A stretch of DNA of 64,000 nucleotides, from the NCBI RefSeq assembly GCF_900116415.1, contig NZ_FPAP01000002.1, forward strand, positions 1 to 64,000, given 5' to 3'. Below are positions 16,151-25,152 of this stretch, piece by piece. The translations under genes were made by a program, and so were the position numbers. Every line of letters starts with the position of its first letter. Within the stretch, counting starts at the first letter, position 1. Under the pieces are notes generated by a model that saw only the letters and a program-made list of their open reading frames with translations, was not told the origin of the DNA and made no database searches. The DNA comes from Chryseobacterium formosense. GTDB taxonomy: Bacteria; Bacteroidota; Bacteroidia; Flavobacteriales; Weeksellaceae.

Positions 16151-19100
16151 ATGAAAAAAAAATCTATTTTAAAATTTCTATTTTTGGTTTTGGGTCTTGC
16201 ACACATCCCCATTTATTCTCAGAATATAGTGGATCTCGACCCGAATATTGAAGTTACGCAAACAGCTAATCAAAAGGGTGCTGTTGTGATAAAAGGTAAT
16301 TTCAACAAACCAGTAACTTCTGATCACGTCGTGGTTACGATAAAGTACAAAGATGCTGTCGGAAACTGGATTCCGGTATGGCACAAAACATTTATCGCGG
16401 CCAATACATTTAGCCAAAATTTAACGGCAACATTTGAATTACCTGCATCTGCTGCAAGTTTACAAAACATCAAGATTGAACTAAGTTCTAATTCAAGTCT
16501 TTCAAACTGGTCGTCAATCATCTGGCAAAAAACGGTATCACATTACAAACAGTCTGACTATACAACCGGAAAATGTCAGCTGGATGAAAATGATTATACA
16601 TATTTGTTTACCCCAAAAACCAACGGAACCATTGTATTAAACCCCAATGGAACGGTTGCAAATGTAAAAGACAGGGTAACTTCTCAGCATTTAGCAAAAA
16701 AACTTGATAACATTGCTTTATCAATCAATGCAAACGGTACATTGGATACGTCAAATCCTGATGCACCAGTTATAAATATTACCAACCCGAACAATTTAGC
16801 TACCATCGCAAGTTCTCAGAAATATATTTATCAGGGAAGCGATACAAGCCCATGGGAATATTCTTATCATGATCCCGTATATATGTTTGCAGGAAAATTT
16901 TCGAATGCCGGGTTTTTCATTAATTTTAGTAATTGGATAATGCCTCCGGAAGAAGGTGGCGAACAAGCGGGTAGAGGATATTTAGATTTTAAAAATCCCA
17001 CTGCTTTAGTAAATAGGTATTTTAATCTTTATAATTATATCACCGAACAACTTAATAATGTAATTACAGACCAAGAACCTGTAGTAATCGTTATTAGTAA
17101 AGTTACAGGGCTAAGAGTGTACAAAGCCAATGGAAGCTATGTTACTATTAACGCAATGAGTAACTATAGTACAGCTAATGATTACGGTTATCCACCTTTA
17201 AACAATAAAGACAGAGGTCCCGGATCCGAAAATTTCTTTTTAGGAGATACTTCACAAGCTTCCCTTTACGGAGTCGGGGCAATCAGAAACAGACAGGTAA
17301 CTCCGGCTTGGAACGGTACTTCAAGACCATTATCTGAAATTGAAACTGAAATCAATAAGTTTATTAATTATGTAGGGGTTTTTGGTAATACTGTAAATCC
17401 TGATACCGCAGCTTGTATCACCATCAATCCGGGAGCACAACCCGATGCTGTCGACTGGACAAAAGCACCAAACAGCTATGTTTTCACGGGTAAAGATAAA
17501 GATGGTAACAATGTAGACGGATTGTATATTCCTGTGAAAAAAGCTTACGAAATGTGGAGAAACGGAAATTACATGAAAGGAAGCACCATTCCTTCAGGTG
17601 TAATATCTGCCGATGTTTTGTGGGAAGACAATATGGGGCTTATAAAATCTAAAGAAAACTATGCTTTGGATATTGTTGGCAGCGGAGAAAATGCAGAGAT
17701 AAAAATTCCTGTAAACAAAGTAAAAGAAGGAAACGCCGTTATTACATACAAAATAGACGGAGTTGTATATTGGTCGTGGCATGTTTGGGTAACCGATGAT
17801 CCGACAAATGGTTCAACCTATAAAAGTTATGATGATATAAAAAGAGAACTCAGCGATGGTACGATAGAAACGATTCCGAATTCTGATTGGGGTTGGATGG
17901 ATAGAAATCTTGGCGCTCTTGGCGGAACTTTGAATGGGGATGGTTGGAACAGAAGCGGCGGATTGATGTACCAATGGGGAAGAAAAGACCCTTTCCCTTC
18001 ACTGACAAATAATGACGCAAGTTTCTACCAGATAACGGGAAGCATAGGAAAGGTTGTTTATGATGATGCAGCGGCAAGACTAAAGTATTCGAACAGTCCA
18101 TTTAATGATTATAAAAACTTTAATAGTTTAATAAAATTCATTAATAAATCAACTGCAGAAATAAAAGAAAATATCAGAGAATCTGTAAAAAATCCTTTGA
18201 GTCTGATCTATGTAGCTGATGACGGAACTACAACACCAGCTGTATATAGCACTATATCAGGTGTTCCATATTATTATAACTGGTTCGGGCAGGTTACGGG
18301 ATTACAGATCAATGAACTAAGCAAAACAAATTTATGGTCAGATAATTCTTTAGGAATACAGGCAACAGATATTTCAGTTCCGCAACCTTATAGAAATAAA
18401 TCATCTTATGACCCATGTCCGAACAGATGGAGACTTCCATCGGCATTGGTTGCTTCGTCAACCAAAAATGTAAGAATGGACTTTACGCCTTTTGGACCTA
18501 AAGTAAGCAGCCCTCTTTCAGCTTTAAATGGAGTACAATCAAATATTCCTCCGGGACTGTCTAACTTAAAACCATATCTTGCTGGCATAAAAGTATATCC
18601 TCAATATGGTTTTGACATGACTAATGTAGCGGGCAACAACATCGGTATATTCCCGGGAACAGGATGGATTGGAAGAGGAAAAAGCGGCGATGGCAGATAT
18701 CATACGAAAGCAACATTTACAGACCAACTTGAAACCTATTTATGGACCTCAACGATGACTACTTTTGGAGATATTTCATCAATAGCAGGTGCCCTGAGAT
18801 TAATTCCTTCTGCAGATCAGATTGCTAATAATTATCAGCCTGACGCAGCCAACTATCCGAATGTGTATGGTTTGTACAGCTACAAACCCGCAGACGACTA
18901 TCCAACAAATGATGCACACGCCTGTAGATGTATAAAAGATCCTCTGTTTGTAAAAAACAACTATGATTTCCAAACTAAGTTTTTCAGTGAAACTGAAACA
19001 TATAAAACAGGATTAGATAATCCAAATAGTTACATGATTACAAAATCTGGTACAGATCAGATCATTTCAATCCCGGTAAGCAAGGCTTTCTCTGCGCAGA

Positions 19101-20722
19101 GCAATTATTTAGGAAATACTCAAATTTTAAATCCATCAAGCTTTAATGATTTAAAAGCGAACGTACTTTGGACAGATAATAACGGTTTAATCACTCAATT
19201 AACCATTGATAACCCGTCTTCAAAAGATGCTAATATAAATGTAAAAATAAATGCAAATAAGGCTGGAAATGCTGTTGTTACATTACATAATGGCTCTATC
19301 ACTAATCCCGCATACTGGAGCTGGCATATCTGGGTGACAAATACTCCCATTAATTCTGTTACGTATGTAAATGATACGCCTATAACCACAGATAATTATG
19401 TGAATTATACGCCGTATGGTACAATCATGAAAACCACGATTATGGATAGAAACTTAGGAGCCATTGACACTACACCAACTTCTTATTCAAAATCGGCAGC
19501 GGAAATGCTTCAGTTAAATAATTCTCAGGGATTACATTACCAATGGGGAAGAAAAGACCCTTTACCAACATTCACTAATGTAGCACCACTTCTTTCTAAA
19601 TTTAATGTATTTACCGGCAGTACCAATAATGGTATTGTTACATATTCTACTTTGACAGAAGCTAGCTATATTTCTGGAAATGTAGTGAACTATGACACTT
19701 ACAAGAGCAGCATTAATACAGCTGATAAAATAGATGTAAGAATAGAAAAAATACTTGGATATTCTGTAGCAAATCCGCTAAAGTTTATGATGCCGAATGT
19801 AAAATATCCAACCCGTACAGATATTAATTATATTCTTGGTTCCGACTGGTTATTTGATACTAATTATCATGGTTTATATGCTGAAAGATGGGGCGTTGGC
19901 GAAAAGAAATCTGTTTTTGACCCTTGTCCAAGCGGATGGAGAATACCAGAGACCGGAACAAGTCCTACAAAATCTTCGCCTTGGAGTTTGAAAAACAATC
20001 CGGAGTATATTGCTTATTCAGGCAGTGACGGTCAACCTGTTGGCGGTTCTGAAATAGGCTATTACGGATCGGTTATTTCTCACATCCCATCAGGAACGAA
20101 TCCTTATGGTAGAACGGTAGGTTTTATATTTAATAATAGTCTGTACAATACTGGCAATTATCCAAAGGGCTATATCCGAGGCAAAAGAACTGTATTATAT
20201 ACGGCATCTTTAACCAGTGAAATTGATCCTAATGTTCCTGGTATTCCAGGCGGAATCTGGTATGCCAATTTACAACAAAACCTTACCGGAAGAGGCACTT
20301 ATATGAACTTCGACAGATTCTCCAGAATCCTTGTGAAATATACAGATGTAGATCCTTACGCAGCAATGAATTGCAGATGTGTAAAGCAGGAAGATAACGG
20401 AACGACAAGAGGTCCTTTACCTGGTATTCCTGTAGCTCCAAACACAGGTGGTCAGGCTAAGACCGCTTTCACAAAAGAAGTGATTGAAGAAAAAGTAAAA
20501 GCAGAAAAATTAGCTTTGTATCCTAATCCTGTGAGAGACATTCTGCACATTGATGCAAAAGATGATAAAGATTACTATTATCAGATTTATAACATGTCTG
20601 GACAACTTGTAAGAGAAGGAAAATTTGAAAACAAACAAACTAACATTTCTTCTTTAACCACAGGAGCTTATTTAGTTCGAATAAATAATTCCGAGCTTAT
20701 TGTAAAGATCATTAAACAATAA
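16151..20722 (+). CDS. Type IX secreted protein with two FISUMP-like domains
   Basis: A 1523-residue secreted protein with a signal peptide (residues 1-24, ending YSQ) and a C-terminal type A sorting domain (LALYPNPVRDILHI at about 1455, then TTGAYLVRI), so it should be exported by the type IX system and cleaved or anchored at the surface. A segment occurs twice: MDRNLGA, YQWGRKDP and DPCPxxWRxP at about residues 581, 610 and 754, and again at about 1097, 1133 and 1257. This motif set resembles the Fibrobacter-succinogenes-major-paralogous domain. Each copy is preceded by a strand-rich module with LWxDNxGLI and YWSWHxWVT. Role unknown; adhesion or matrix binding is a guess. Confidence 0.85.
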   Translation: MKKKSILKFLFLVLGLAHIPIYSQNIVDLDPNIEVTQTANQKGAVVIKGNFNKPVTSDHVVVTIKYKDAVGNWIPVWHKTFIAANTFSQNLTATFELPASAASLQNIKIELSSNSSLSNWSSIIWQKTVSHYKQSDYTTGKCQLDENDYTYLFTPKTNGTIVLNPNGTVANVKDRVTSQHLAKKLDNIALSINANGTLDTSNPDAPVINITNPNNLATIASSQKYIYQGSDTSPWEYSYHDPVYMFAGKFSNAGFFINFSNWIMPPEEGGEQAGRGYLDFKNPTALVNRYFNLYNYITEQLNNVITDQEPVVIVISKVTGLRVYKANGSYVTINAMSNYSTANDYGYPPLNNKDRGPGSENFFLGDTSQASLYGVGAIRNRQVTPAWNGTSRPLSEIETEINKFINYVGVFGNTVNPDTAACITINPGAQPDAVDWTKAPNSYVFTGKDKDGNNVDGLYIPVKKAYEMWRNGNYMKGSTIPSGVISADVLWEDNMGLIKSKENYALDIVGSGENAEIKIPVNKVKEGNAVITYKIDGVVYWSWHVWVTDDPTNGSTYKSYDDIKRELSDGTIETIPNSDWGWMDRNLGALGGTLNGDGWNRSGGLMYQWGRKDPFPSLTNNDASFYQITGSIGKVVYDDAAARLKYSNSPFNDYKNFNSLIKFINKSTAEIKENIRESVKNPLSLIYVADDGTTTPAVYSTISGVPYYYNWFGQVTGLQINELSKTNLWSDNSLGIQATDISVPQPYRNKSSYDPCPNRWRLPSALVASSTKNVRMDFTPFGPKVSSPLSALNGVQSNIPPGLSNLKPYLAGIKVYPQYGFDMTNVAGNNIGIFPGTGWIGRGKSGDGRYHTKATFTDQLETYLWTSTMTTFGDISSIAGALRLIPSADQIANNYQPDAANYPNVYGLYSYKPADDYPTNDAHACRCIKDPLFVKNNYDFQTKFFSETETYKTGLDNPNSYMITKSGTDQIISIPVSKAFSAQSNYLGNTQILNPSSFNDLKANVLWTDNNGLITQLTIDNPSSKDANINVKINANKAGNAVVTLHNGSITNPAYWSWHIWVTNTPINSVTYVNDTPITTDNYVNYTPYGTIMKTTIMDRNLGAIDTTPTSYSKSAAEMLQLNNSQGLHYQWGRKDPLPTFTNVAPLLSKFNVFTGSTNNGIVTYSTLTEASYISGNVVNYDTYKSSINTADKIDVRIEKILGYSVANPLKFMMPNVKYPTRTDINYILGSDWLFDTNYHGLYAERWGVGEKKSVFDPCPSGWRIPETGTSPTKSSPWSLKNNPEYIAYSGSDGQPVGGSEIGYYGSVISHIPSGTNPYGRTVGFIFNNSLYNTGNYPKGYIRGKRTVLYTASLTSEIDPNVPGIPGGIWYANLQQNLTGRGTYMNFDRFSRILVKYTDVDPYAAMNCRCVKQEDNGTTRGPLPGIPVAPNTGGQAKTAFTKEVIEEKVKAEKLALYPNPVRDILHIDAKDDKDYYYQIYNMSGQLVREGKFENKQTNISSLTTGAYLVRINNSELIVKIIKQ

Positions 20723-20744
20723 CTTTTTTGCAAAAACAATAACA

Positions 20745-20773
20745 AAAAAACCACGCGTCATGCGTGGTTTTTA
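20745..20773. terminator. Bidirectional terminator
   Basis: Perfect arms AAAAACCACGC and GCGTGGTTTTT with a five-base loop, between converging genes. Confidence 0.9.
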
Positions 20774-20786
20774 CTTTTATATTTTA

Positions 20787-21188
20787 TTAATGCATTCTGC
20801 TTACTAATAATTCCTCCATATTTCTGGTAATTTCATTGCAAGAAAAACAGGCATCATTCCCATCCTGAGAAAACCATCTGCACTGAGACCGAATCGGGCA
20901 ATAGGATAATTCCTTATTTTTGTTTAAGTCTAAATTCTGAACTTTCCGAGATAAAGAGCATTTAGATTCTTCATTATTCCACTGAGCACAACCCTTTTCT
21001 ACACACTTTCCGGTAAATCGAAATCTCTGTTCAAGGTTTTCATTTTGCTCAATAAAATCTTCTGTGACAGCGAGAGGTGTGATAAACTGTACCTTTCCGT
21101 CTTTATTGACGACTCCAAAAAGCTGTGCCCCAACTTTCCCGAGATAACTGGGACACATTTTTTTTGAAGAATTAAATTCAGATTCCAT
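20787..21188 (-). CDS. Cys-rich protein of unknown function
   Basis: A 133-residue soluble protein with no signal peptide. It has eight cysteines; seven lie in the last 75 residues in the order CVEKGC, C, CPIRSQCRWF, ACFSC. The spacing and the CRWFSQDG segment look like a metal or iron-sulphur site, but I do not recognise a named family. It overlaps the 93-residue gene upstream by 11 bp, so the two are surely co-translated. Start at 21,188 was taken; an internal ATG at codon 11 is possible. Confidence 0.65.
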   Translation of the reverse strand: MESEFNSSKKMCPSYLGKVGAQLFGVVNKDGKVQFITPLAVTEDFIEQNENLEQRFRFTGKCVEKGCAQWNNEESKCSLSRKVQNLDLNKNKELSYCPIRSQCRWFSQDGNDACFSCNEITRNMEELLVSRMH

Positions 21189-21459
21189 AGCCTTTCATCT
21201 GGCTCTGAATATCCAGAATCTGCTTGTCGATTGCTACCCCAGGCTTGAAAATGATAATTCCCCAGGGAAACCAATCTTTCACTCTTAAAGGTCTCAAAAA
21301 TTCTTTGAAATTTCTGTGTGCTCCGAAAGCCTGCGAATTATCCAATTTCGAAAGTTCGGAAAGCACTACATTCTGAATTCCTCTGTCGATGTTTTTTAAC
21401 TGTTCGTCTGAAAGGTCTACTCCTTCCAATGAAACGAAAAATTGCTTTTTAGTTGCCAT
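21178..21459 (-). CDS. Small protein of unknown function paired with the Cys-rich protein
   Basis: A 93-residue protein. The first half is amphipathic helix (LSDEQLKNIDRGIQNVVLSELSKLD), the second has a short hydrophobic patch (VKDWFPWGIIIFKPGVA), and it ends in KGYGI. I do not recognise a family. It could be a small partner or a peptide substrate of the Cys-rich protein; nothing in the sequence decides between these. Confidence 0.6.
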   Translation of the reverse strand: MATKKQFFVSLEGVDLSDEQLKNIDRGIQNVVLSELSKLDNSQAFGAHRNFKEFLRPLRVKDWFPWGIIIFKPGVAIDKQILDIQSQMKGYGI

Positions 21460-21610
21460 AGCTGTGATTTTTATTGGTTTTTTCTAAAGCAAATTTCACT
21501 CTATAAAATCATAAAAATCAGAGGAAAAACACCCGAATTGATAAGGTAAATACACCTGAAATCATTTTAATTTCGTAAAGGTTTGTAAAAGTGCTTGACA
21601 AACACAAAGT

Positions 21611-21692
21611 TTGTCATTCAGAGCGAAACGAAGTGGAGCGTGGAATCTATGCTATTTTGGAGTAATCGTCGAAATTCCTACGGAATGACAAA
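21611..21692. repeat. Palindromic REP/MITE-like element, copy 1
   Basis: The element begins TTGTCATTCAGAGCGAAACG and ends CTACGGAATGACAA, with complementary TTGTCATTC / GAATGACAA ends. A related element lies at 30,364-30,442 with the same preceding ACAAAGTTTG. After it (21,711-21,745) come GCAGATT-type short repeats. The gap 21,460-21,827 otherwise holds only the terminator at 21,750. Confidence 0.7.
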
Positions 21693-21749
21693 ATTCATGT
21701 ATAATTTTGTTCTCGCAGATTTTGCTGATTGTGCAGATTTTTACACTAA

Positions 21750-21780
21750 AAATATCTTCCCCATTTTAGAGAAGATATTT
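21750..21780 (-). terminator. Terminator of the KptA end of the operon
   Basis: Arms AAATATCTTC and GAAGATATTT with an 11-base loop; on the minus strand it is followed by a T run. It lies about 50 bases after the kptA stop codon. Confidence 0.7.
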
Positions 21781-21827
21781 CAGCGGCTTCCTCCGTGAAT
21801 GTCACCTATCGCTAATGTTCTTTTCAT

Positions 21828-22373
21828 TTACTTTGAAATGTATTTTGCATCCACAAAATCTGTCAGCCAAACATTGTTTTCAGAAAGATAAAACAGAATT
21901 CCGTCTTCAAACATTTTTTCTGTTGAAATGGTGATAATAATTGGTTTTCCGTGGCGCATTCCAACATTCGTTGCCGTTTCTTTATCTATGCTTAAATGAA
22001 CGTGTTGCCGGCTTCTTTTTTCAATCCCTTTTTCTAAAATGGAATAGATATTATTCTGAGCCGTTCCGTGATAGAGAAATTCCGGCGGTTGTTGCGGAAT
22101 TAAAGCTAAATTAATATTGATAGAATGTCCCTGACTTGCTCTGATTTTAGTTTTATCTTCATTAAAAGCAAATCGTTTTTTAGAATTGGTCTGCACAATT
22201 TCATCCAGTTCTTCAAAAGTAAATCCTTGATAAGAATCTCTTTTTGATTTTGTGATCAATTCATCAACATTTGCCCAACCGTTTTCATCCAGATTCAACC
22301 CTATCGATTCGGGATGATGTCTGAGAACATAGCTTAGGAATTTGCTTATCTTCTTCTTTTGTTGTTCGGTCAT
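21828..22373 (-). CDS. kptA: RNA 2'-phosphotransferase (Tpt1/KptA)
   Basis: Moves a 2'-phosphate from RNA to NAD, releasing nicotinamide and ADP-ribose 1'',2''-cyclic phosphate. The 181-residue protein has the N-terminal winged-helix part (LSYVLRHHPESIGL, residues 13-26; GWANVDELI) and the C-terminal ADP-ribosyltransferase-like part (YHGT, RQHVHLS). Bacteria do not use the tRNA splicing that makes this substrate in yeast, so the natural target is unclear. It is last in a three-gene run with the glycohydrolase and sirtuin, 13 bp after the former. Confidence 0.92.
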   Translation of the reverse strand: MTEQQKKKISKFLSYVLRHHPESIGLNLDENGWANVDELITKSKRDSYQGFTFEELDEIVQTNSKKRFAFNEDKTKIRASQGHSININLALIPQQPPEFLYHGTAQNNIYSILEKGIEKRSRQHVHLSIDKETATNVGMRHGKPIIITISTEKMFEDGILFYLSENNVWLTDFVDAKYISK

Positions 22374-22386
22374 GGTTTGTGTTTTT

Positions 22387-23352
22387 TTATTTCATTAATT
22401 TTTCATCCAATTTTTCACACAGCTTTTCAATATCCTTTTTCCTTGCTAAAACCTCAACCCACTCCTCAGGAATATTTTCAAAACCATAATAAATTCCGGC
22501 AATTCCACCCGTAATTGCTCCGGTTGTATCGGTATCTTCTCCTAAATTAACGGCTTTCAAAACTGCTTCAGAATAACTTTCAGAATTTAGAAAACACCAG
22601 ATTGAGGCTTCTAAACTTGAAAGTACGTATCCCGATGAACTTATTTCTTCTTCCTCTAAAGTATGTAACGGAGCCAAATCATATTTACCCACTTTTAATT
22701 CTAAAATTCGATGAAATTTATCCATTTCATTTTGAGAGCAAACAGGATTATGATCCAAAAAGTTTCGAACTGTTTTCTGCATTGTTTTGTATGCTTCCCA
22801 TTTATCTTTCCCTTTTAAAACTTCCAAAACCAACTCCAAATAAATAAAGCAAGCCAAAGCAGAACGAATGTGTCCGTGTGTAATCTTGGAAACATCTTTT
22901 GTAATATCAAAACGTTTCTCAATAGAAAAATCTTTAATATAAAATAATAACGGTAAAATTCTCATTAAAGAACCATTCCCATTATCAAACTCACTTGTTC
23001 CACCACATAAAGTAGGAGAAGTTCCTTTGCTAATTCTATGGATGGCTTGTGAAGTTGCTATTCCAATATCGAAAACTCTTCCGTGTGGTGTCCAAATTTC
23101 CGCATTGTACCACTGTAAAAACTTCAAAGCCATGTCTTCCAAATTATATCCATTACAAAGGCTGTCTGCAAGACATAATGTTAAAGAACCATCATCACTC
23201 CAGGTTCCCGCAGGTTGATGATGTGTTCCTAAAGCTCTCATTTTTGTAACTGGTGAACGTTTTAATTGTTCCCTGCTTCTGAATTCCACCGGAACGCCCA
23301 AAGCATCGCCAATGCAAACTCCGAAAACTCCTGCTTTTACAGTATTTTTCAT
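22387..23352 (-). CDS. ADP-ribosylglycohydrolase family protein
   Basis: A 321-residue all-helical hydrolase of the DraG/ARH type that removes ADP-ribose from proteins or small molecules. Family metal-site segments are present: GDALG (15-19), WSDDGSLT (51-58), and GEDTDTTGAITGGIAG near residue 270. The usual TDDT appears as SDDG, a variation in the first metal motif. It shares one base with the sirtuin gene, so the two are translationally coupled, fitting a deacylase/de-ADP-ribosylase pair. Confidence 0.9.
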   Translation of the reverse strand: MKNTVKAGVFGVCIGDALGVPVEFRSREQLKRSPVTKMRALGTHHQPAGTWSDDGSLTLCLADSLCNGYNLEDMALKFLQWYNAEIWTPHGRVFDIGIATSQAIHRISKGTSPTLCGGTSEFDNGNGSLMRILPLLFYIKDFSIEKRFDITKDVSKITHGHIRSALACFIYLELVLEVLKGKDKWEAYKTMQKTVRNFLDHNPVCSQNEMDKFHRILELKVGKYDLAPLHTLEEEEISSSGYVLSSLEASIWCFLNSESYSEAVLKAVNLGEDTDTTGAITGGIAGIYYGFENIPEEWVEVLARKKDIEKLCEKLDEKLMK

Positions 23353-24038
23353 TAGGCAAGATTTACTAATTTATCATACAATAATTGCATTCCTTTTGTT
23401 GCGGTTTCTTTCATTACGACCGCTCTTTGTCCGTATCCGAAACCTGTTTCGTTGGGATTAATTACAATTAAAAGACAATCATCCTTAATATCATGAAGCA
23501 ATCCTGCAGCCGGATAAACCTGCAAAGAAGTTCCAATTACCAGAAAAATATCTGCTTCTTTCGCTTTTTTTGAAGCTTCATACATCAAAGGAACATCTTC
23601 ACCAAACCAAACGATAAAAGGTCGCAATTGAGCGCCGTCTTCCGCTTTATCCCCGATGCTGATATCGTCTTTCTGTTCGTAAATCAGATTTTTATTGTTG
23701 CATGAACAAGATTTGAATAATTCTCCATGCAAATGAAGGATATTCGCAGAACCCGCTCTTTCATGAAGATCATCGATATTTTGTGTGATAATCTGAACCT
23801 CAAAATGTTCTTCTAAATCGGCAATTAATTTGTGTGCATCATTTGGTTTCACTTCATGAAGTTGGCGACGTCTCTGATTGTAAAATTCCAATACCAAAGC
23901 TCTGTCTTTTCGCCATCCTTCCGGACTTGCAACATCTGTTATATTATGATTTTCCCAAAGACCATCTCCGTCTCTGAAGGTTTTTATTCCGCTTTCGGCA
24001 CTGATTCCTGCGCCGGTTAATATGGTTAATTTTTTCAT
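23352..24038 (-). CDS. cobB: Sirtuin, class III-type NAD-dependent deacylase
   Basis: Removes acyl groups from lysine using NAD, giving nicotinamide and O-acyl-ADP-ribose. The 228 residues show GAGISAESGI (9-18), TQNIDDLHERAGS, and the LHLHGE catalytic histidine. A YNQR segment (Y53, R56) matches the Tyr/Arg pair that lets class III sirtuins accept succinyl or malonyl lysine. Zinc-binding cysteines are few (SCSC), so a structural zinc may be missing. It starts the sirtuin-glycohydrolase-kptA run, 117 bp after nadR. Confidence 0.92.
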   Translation of the reverse strand: MKKLTILTGAGISAESGIKTFRDGDGLWENHNITDVASPEGWRKDRALVLEFYNQRRRQLHEVKPNDAHKLIADLEEHFEVQIITQNIDDLHERAGSANILHLHGELFKSCSCNNKNLIYEQKDDISIGDKAEDGAQLRPFIVWFGEDVPLMYEASKKAKEADIFLVIGTSLQVYPAAGLLHDIKDDCLLIVINPNETGFGYGQRAVVMKETATKGMQLLYDKLVNLA

Positions 24039-24062
24039 TTGTTGTTGTTTTTAATTGTTTTT

Positions 24063-24142
24063 AACGCAAGGCTCGCAAAGAATTTTTTTACCATTATTCT
24101 GTATATTTTTCGTTCGCAAAGGCGTTACACTCAGCAAAGAAA
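24063..24142. repeat. Dispersed intergenic repeat, copy 2 (CGCAAAG type)
   Basis: This copy repeats the ATATTTTTCGTTCGCAAAGG core and CAGCAAAGAAA ending of the element at 2735-2834. It occupies nearly the whole gap between nadR and the sirtuin gene and may separate or attenuate the two parts of the operon. Confidence 0.6.
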
Positions 24143-24155
24143 TAAGCTTAATCTC

Positions 24156-25151
24156 TTATACTTTGAATATCATTTGTCTTTTCAAAATTAACTTTTTGAT
24201 GTTTTCAATCACCATTTTTTCTCTTTCTTCCCAAGTTCCGGAAACTTCGAGAAAATTAATCTTATTTTCTACTAAAACCTTTCGATGACTTTGATCTAAA
24301 AGGTTTCTTTCTTCAAATTCAAGGCGGGTTCCGTCCTGAATATATTCTGCATCTTTTGTCAAATAAAGATATAAATCGGCTTTATTTTTCTCAATAATTT
24401 CTTCCGGAACGTTTAATTTCCTCCCAAAAATAAATTCAGCGTACGATTTCGTAATGTGAACATCAGTATCAATTAAGGTTAAGAAACTTTCTTTATGATC
24501 CACTTTTTCAATTCGATTGGCGTGTTCTGTGTAGACTTTTTCAAGATTTTCAAATTCGAATTTCTTAGAATTTTGAATTAAATCTCTTCCCGCTTCCGAC
24601 ACTTTATTTGCTTTAAAATATTCGGAAAGTTTATTCGTCATAACCGTTTTTCCCGTTGATTCTGTTCCTAAAAAAACAACTTTTAATGCAAAATATTTCT
24701 GAACGGATAACGGAAGATAACTCCAGTTTTCAAATAAATTTTCGCGGATTTCTGAAGCTGAAATCTGAATACTTTCCCTGTTTTCATCAAACATAAAATG
24801 GTCAACATCCATAATCACAGAAAGCATTTCGCCATATTCCTCAGATGTTACCAGAAAGTTTTCTTCTTTAAAATACTCATTAAAAACCTCACTCCACTTC
24901 TTTGAAATTTCCCAATCTGAAACTGATGAATTCGGAAAATCTTTTTCACTGTAATTGAATATTTTTACGTTAAGATTTTTATTCTCAGAAAAAGTATCTT
25001 TTATCCATTGCTTTCGGATATTTCCGTCGATTTTTTCATTTTCTTCTGCACAAACTAAAACCGTTACATCTCCTTTTTCAAGTGCAAATTCGATCATTTT
25101 TTGATGACCGATATGAAACGGATAAAATTTACCAAATACAAAACCTTTCAT
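24156..25151 (-). CDS. nadR: NadR-type NMN adenylyltransferase / nicotinamide riboside kinase
   Basis: A bifunctional NAD salvage enzyme of 331 residues. The N-terminal nucleotidyltransferase has the HxGH motif (H13-x-G-H16 in GKFYPFHIGH) and an ISASEIR segment replacing ISxTxIR. The C-terminal kinase has a Walker A (GTESTGKT) near residue 160. The helix-turn-helix of enterobacterial NadR is absent, so it is an enzyme only. Its start lies one base after the TonB receptor stop, which suggests the receptor brings in an NAD precursor. Confidence 0.9.
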   Translation of the reverse strand: MKGFVFGKFYPFHIGHQKMIEFALEKGDVTVLVCAEENEKIDGNIRKQWIKDTFSENKNLNVKIFNYSEKDFPNSSVSDWEISKKWSEVFNEYFKEENFLVTSEEYGEMLSVIMDVDHFMFDENRESIQISASEIRENLFENWSYLPLSVQKYFALKVVFLGTESTGKTVMTNKLSEYFKANKVSEAGRDLIQNSKKFEFENLEKVYTEHANRIEKVDHKESFLTLIDTDVHITKSYAEFIFGRKLNVPEEIIEKNKADLYLYLTKDAEYIQDGTRLEFEERNLLDQSHRKVLVENKINFLEVSGTWEEREKMVIENIKKLILKRQMIFKV

Positions 25152-25152
25152 T

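Noticed and set aside
20999..21274. 91-residue minus-strand frame
   Set aside because: It overlaps both genes of the Cys-rich unit in a third frame and lacks any family trait.
21595..21798. 67-residue plus-strand frame
   Set aside because: It reads through the palindromic repeat and a terminator, so it is not a likely gene.
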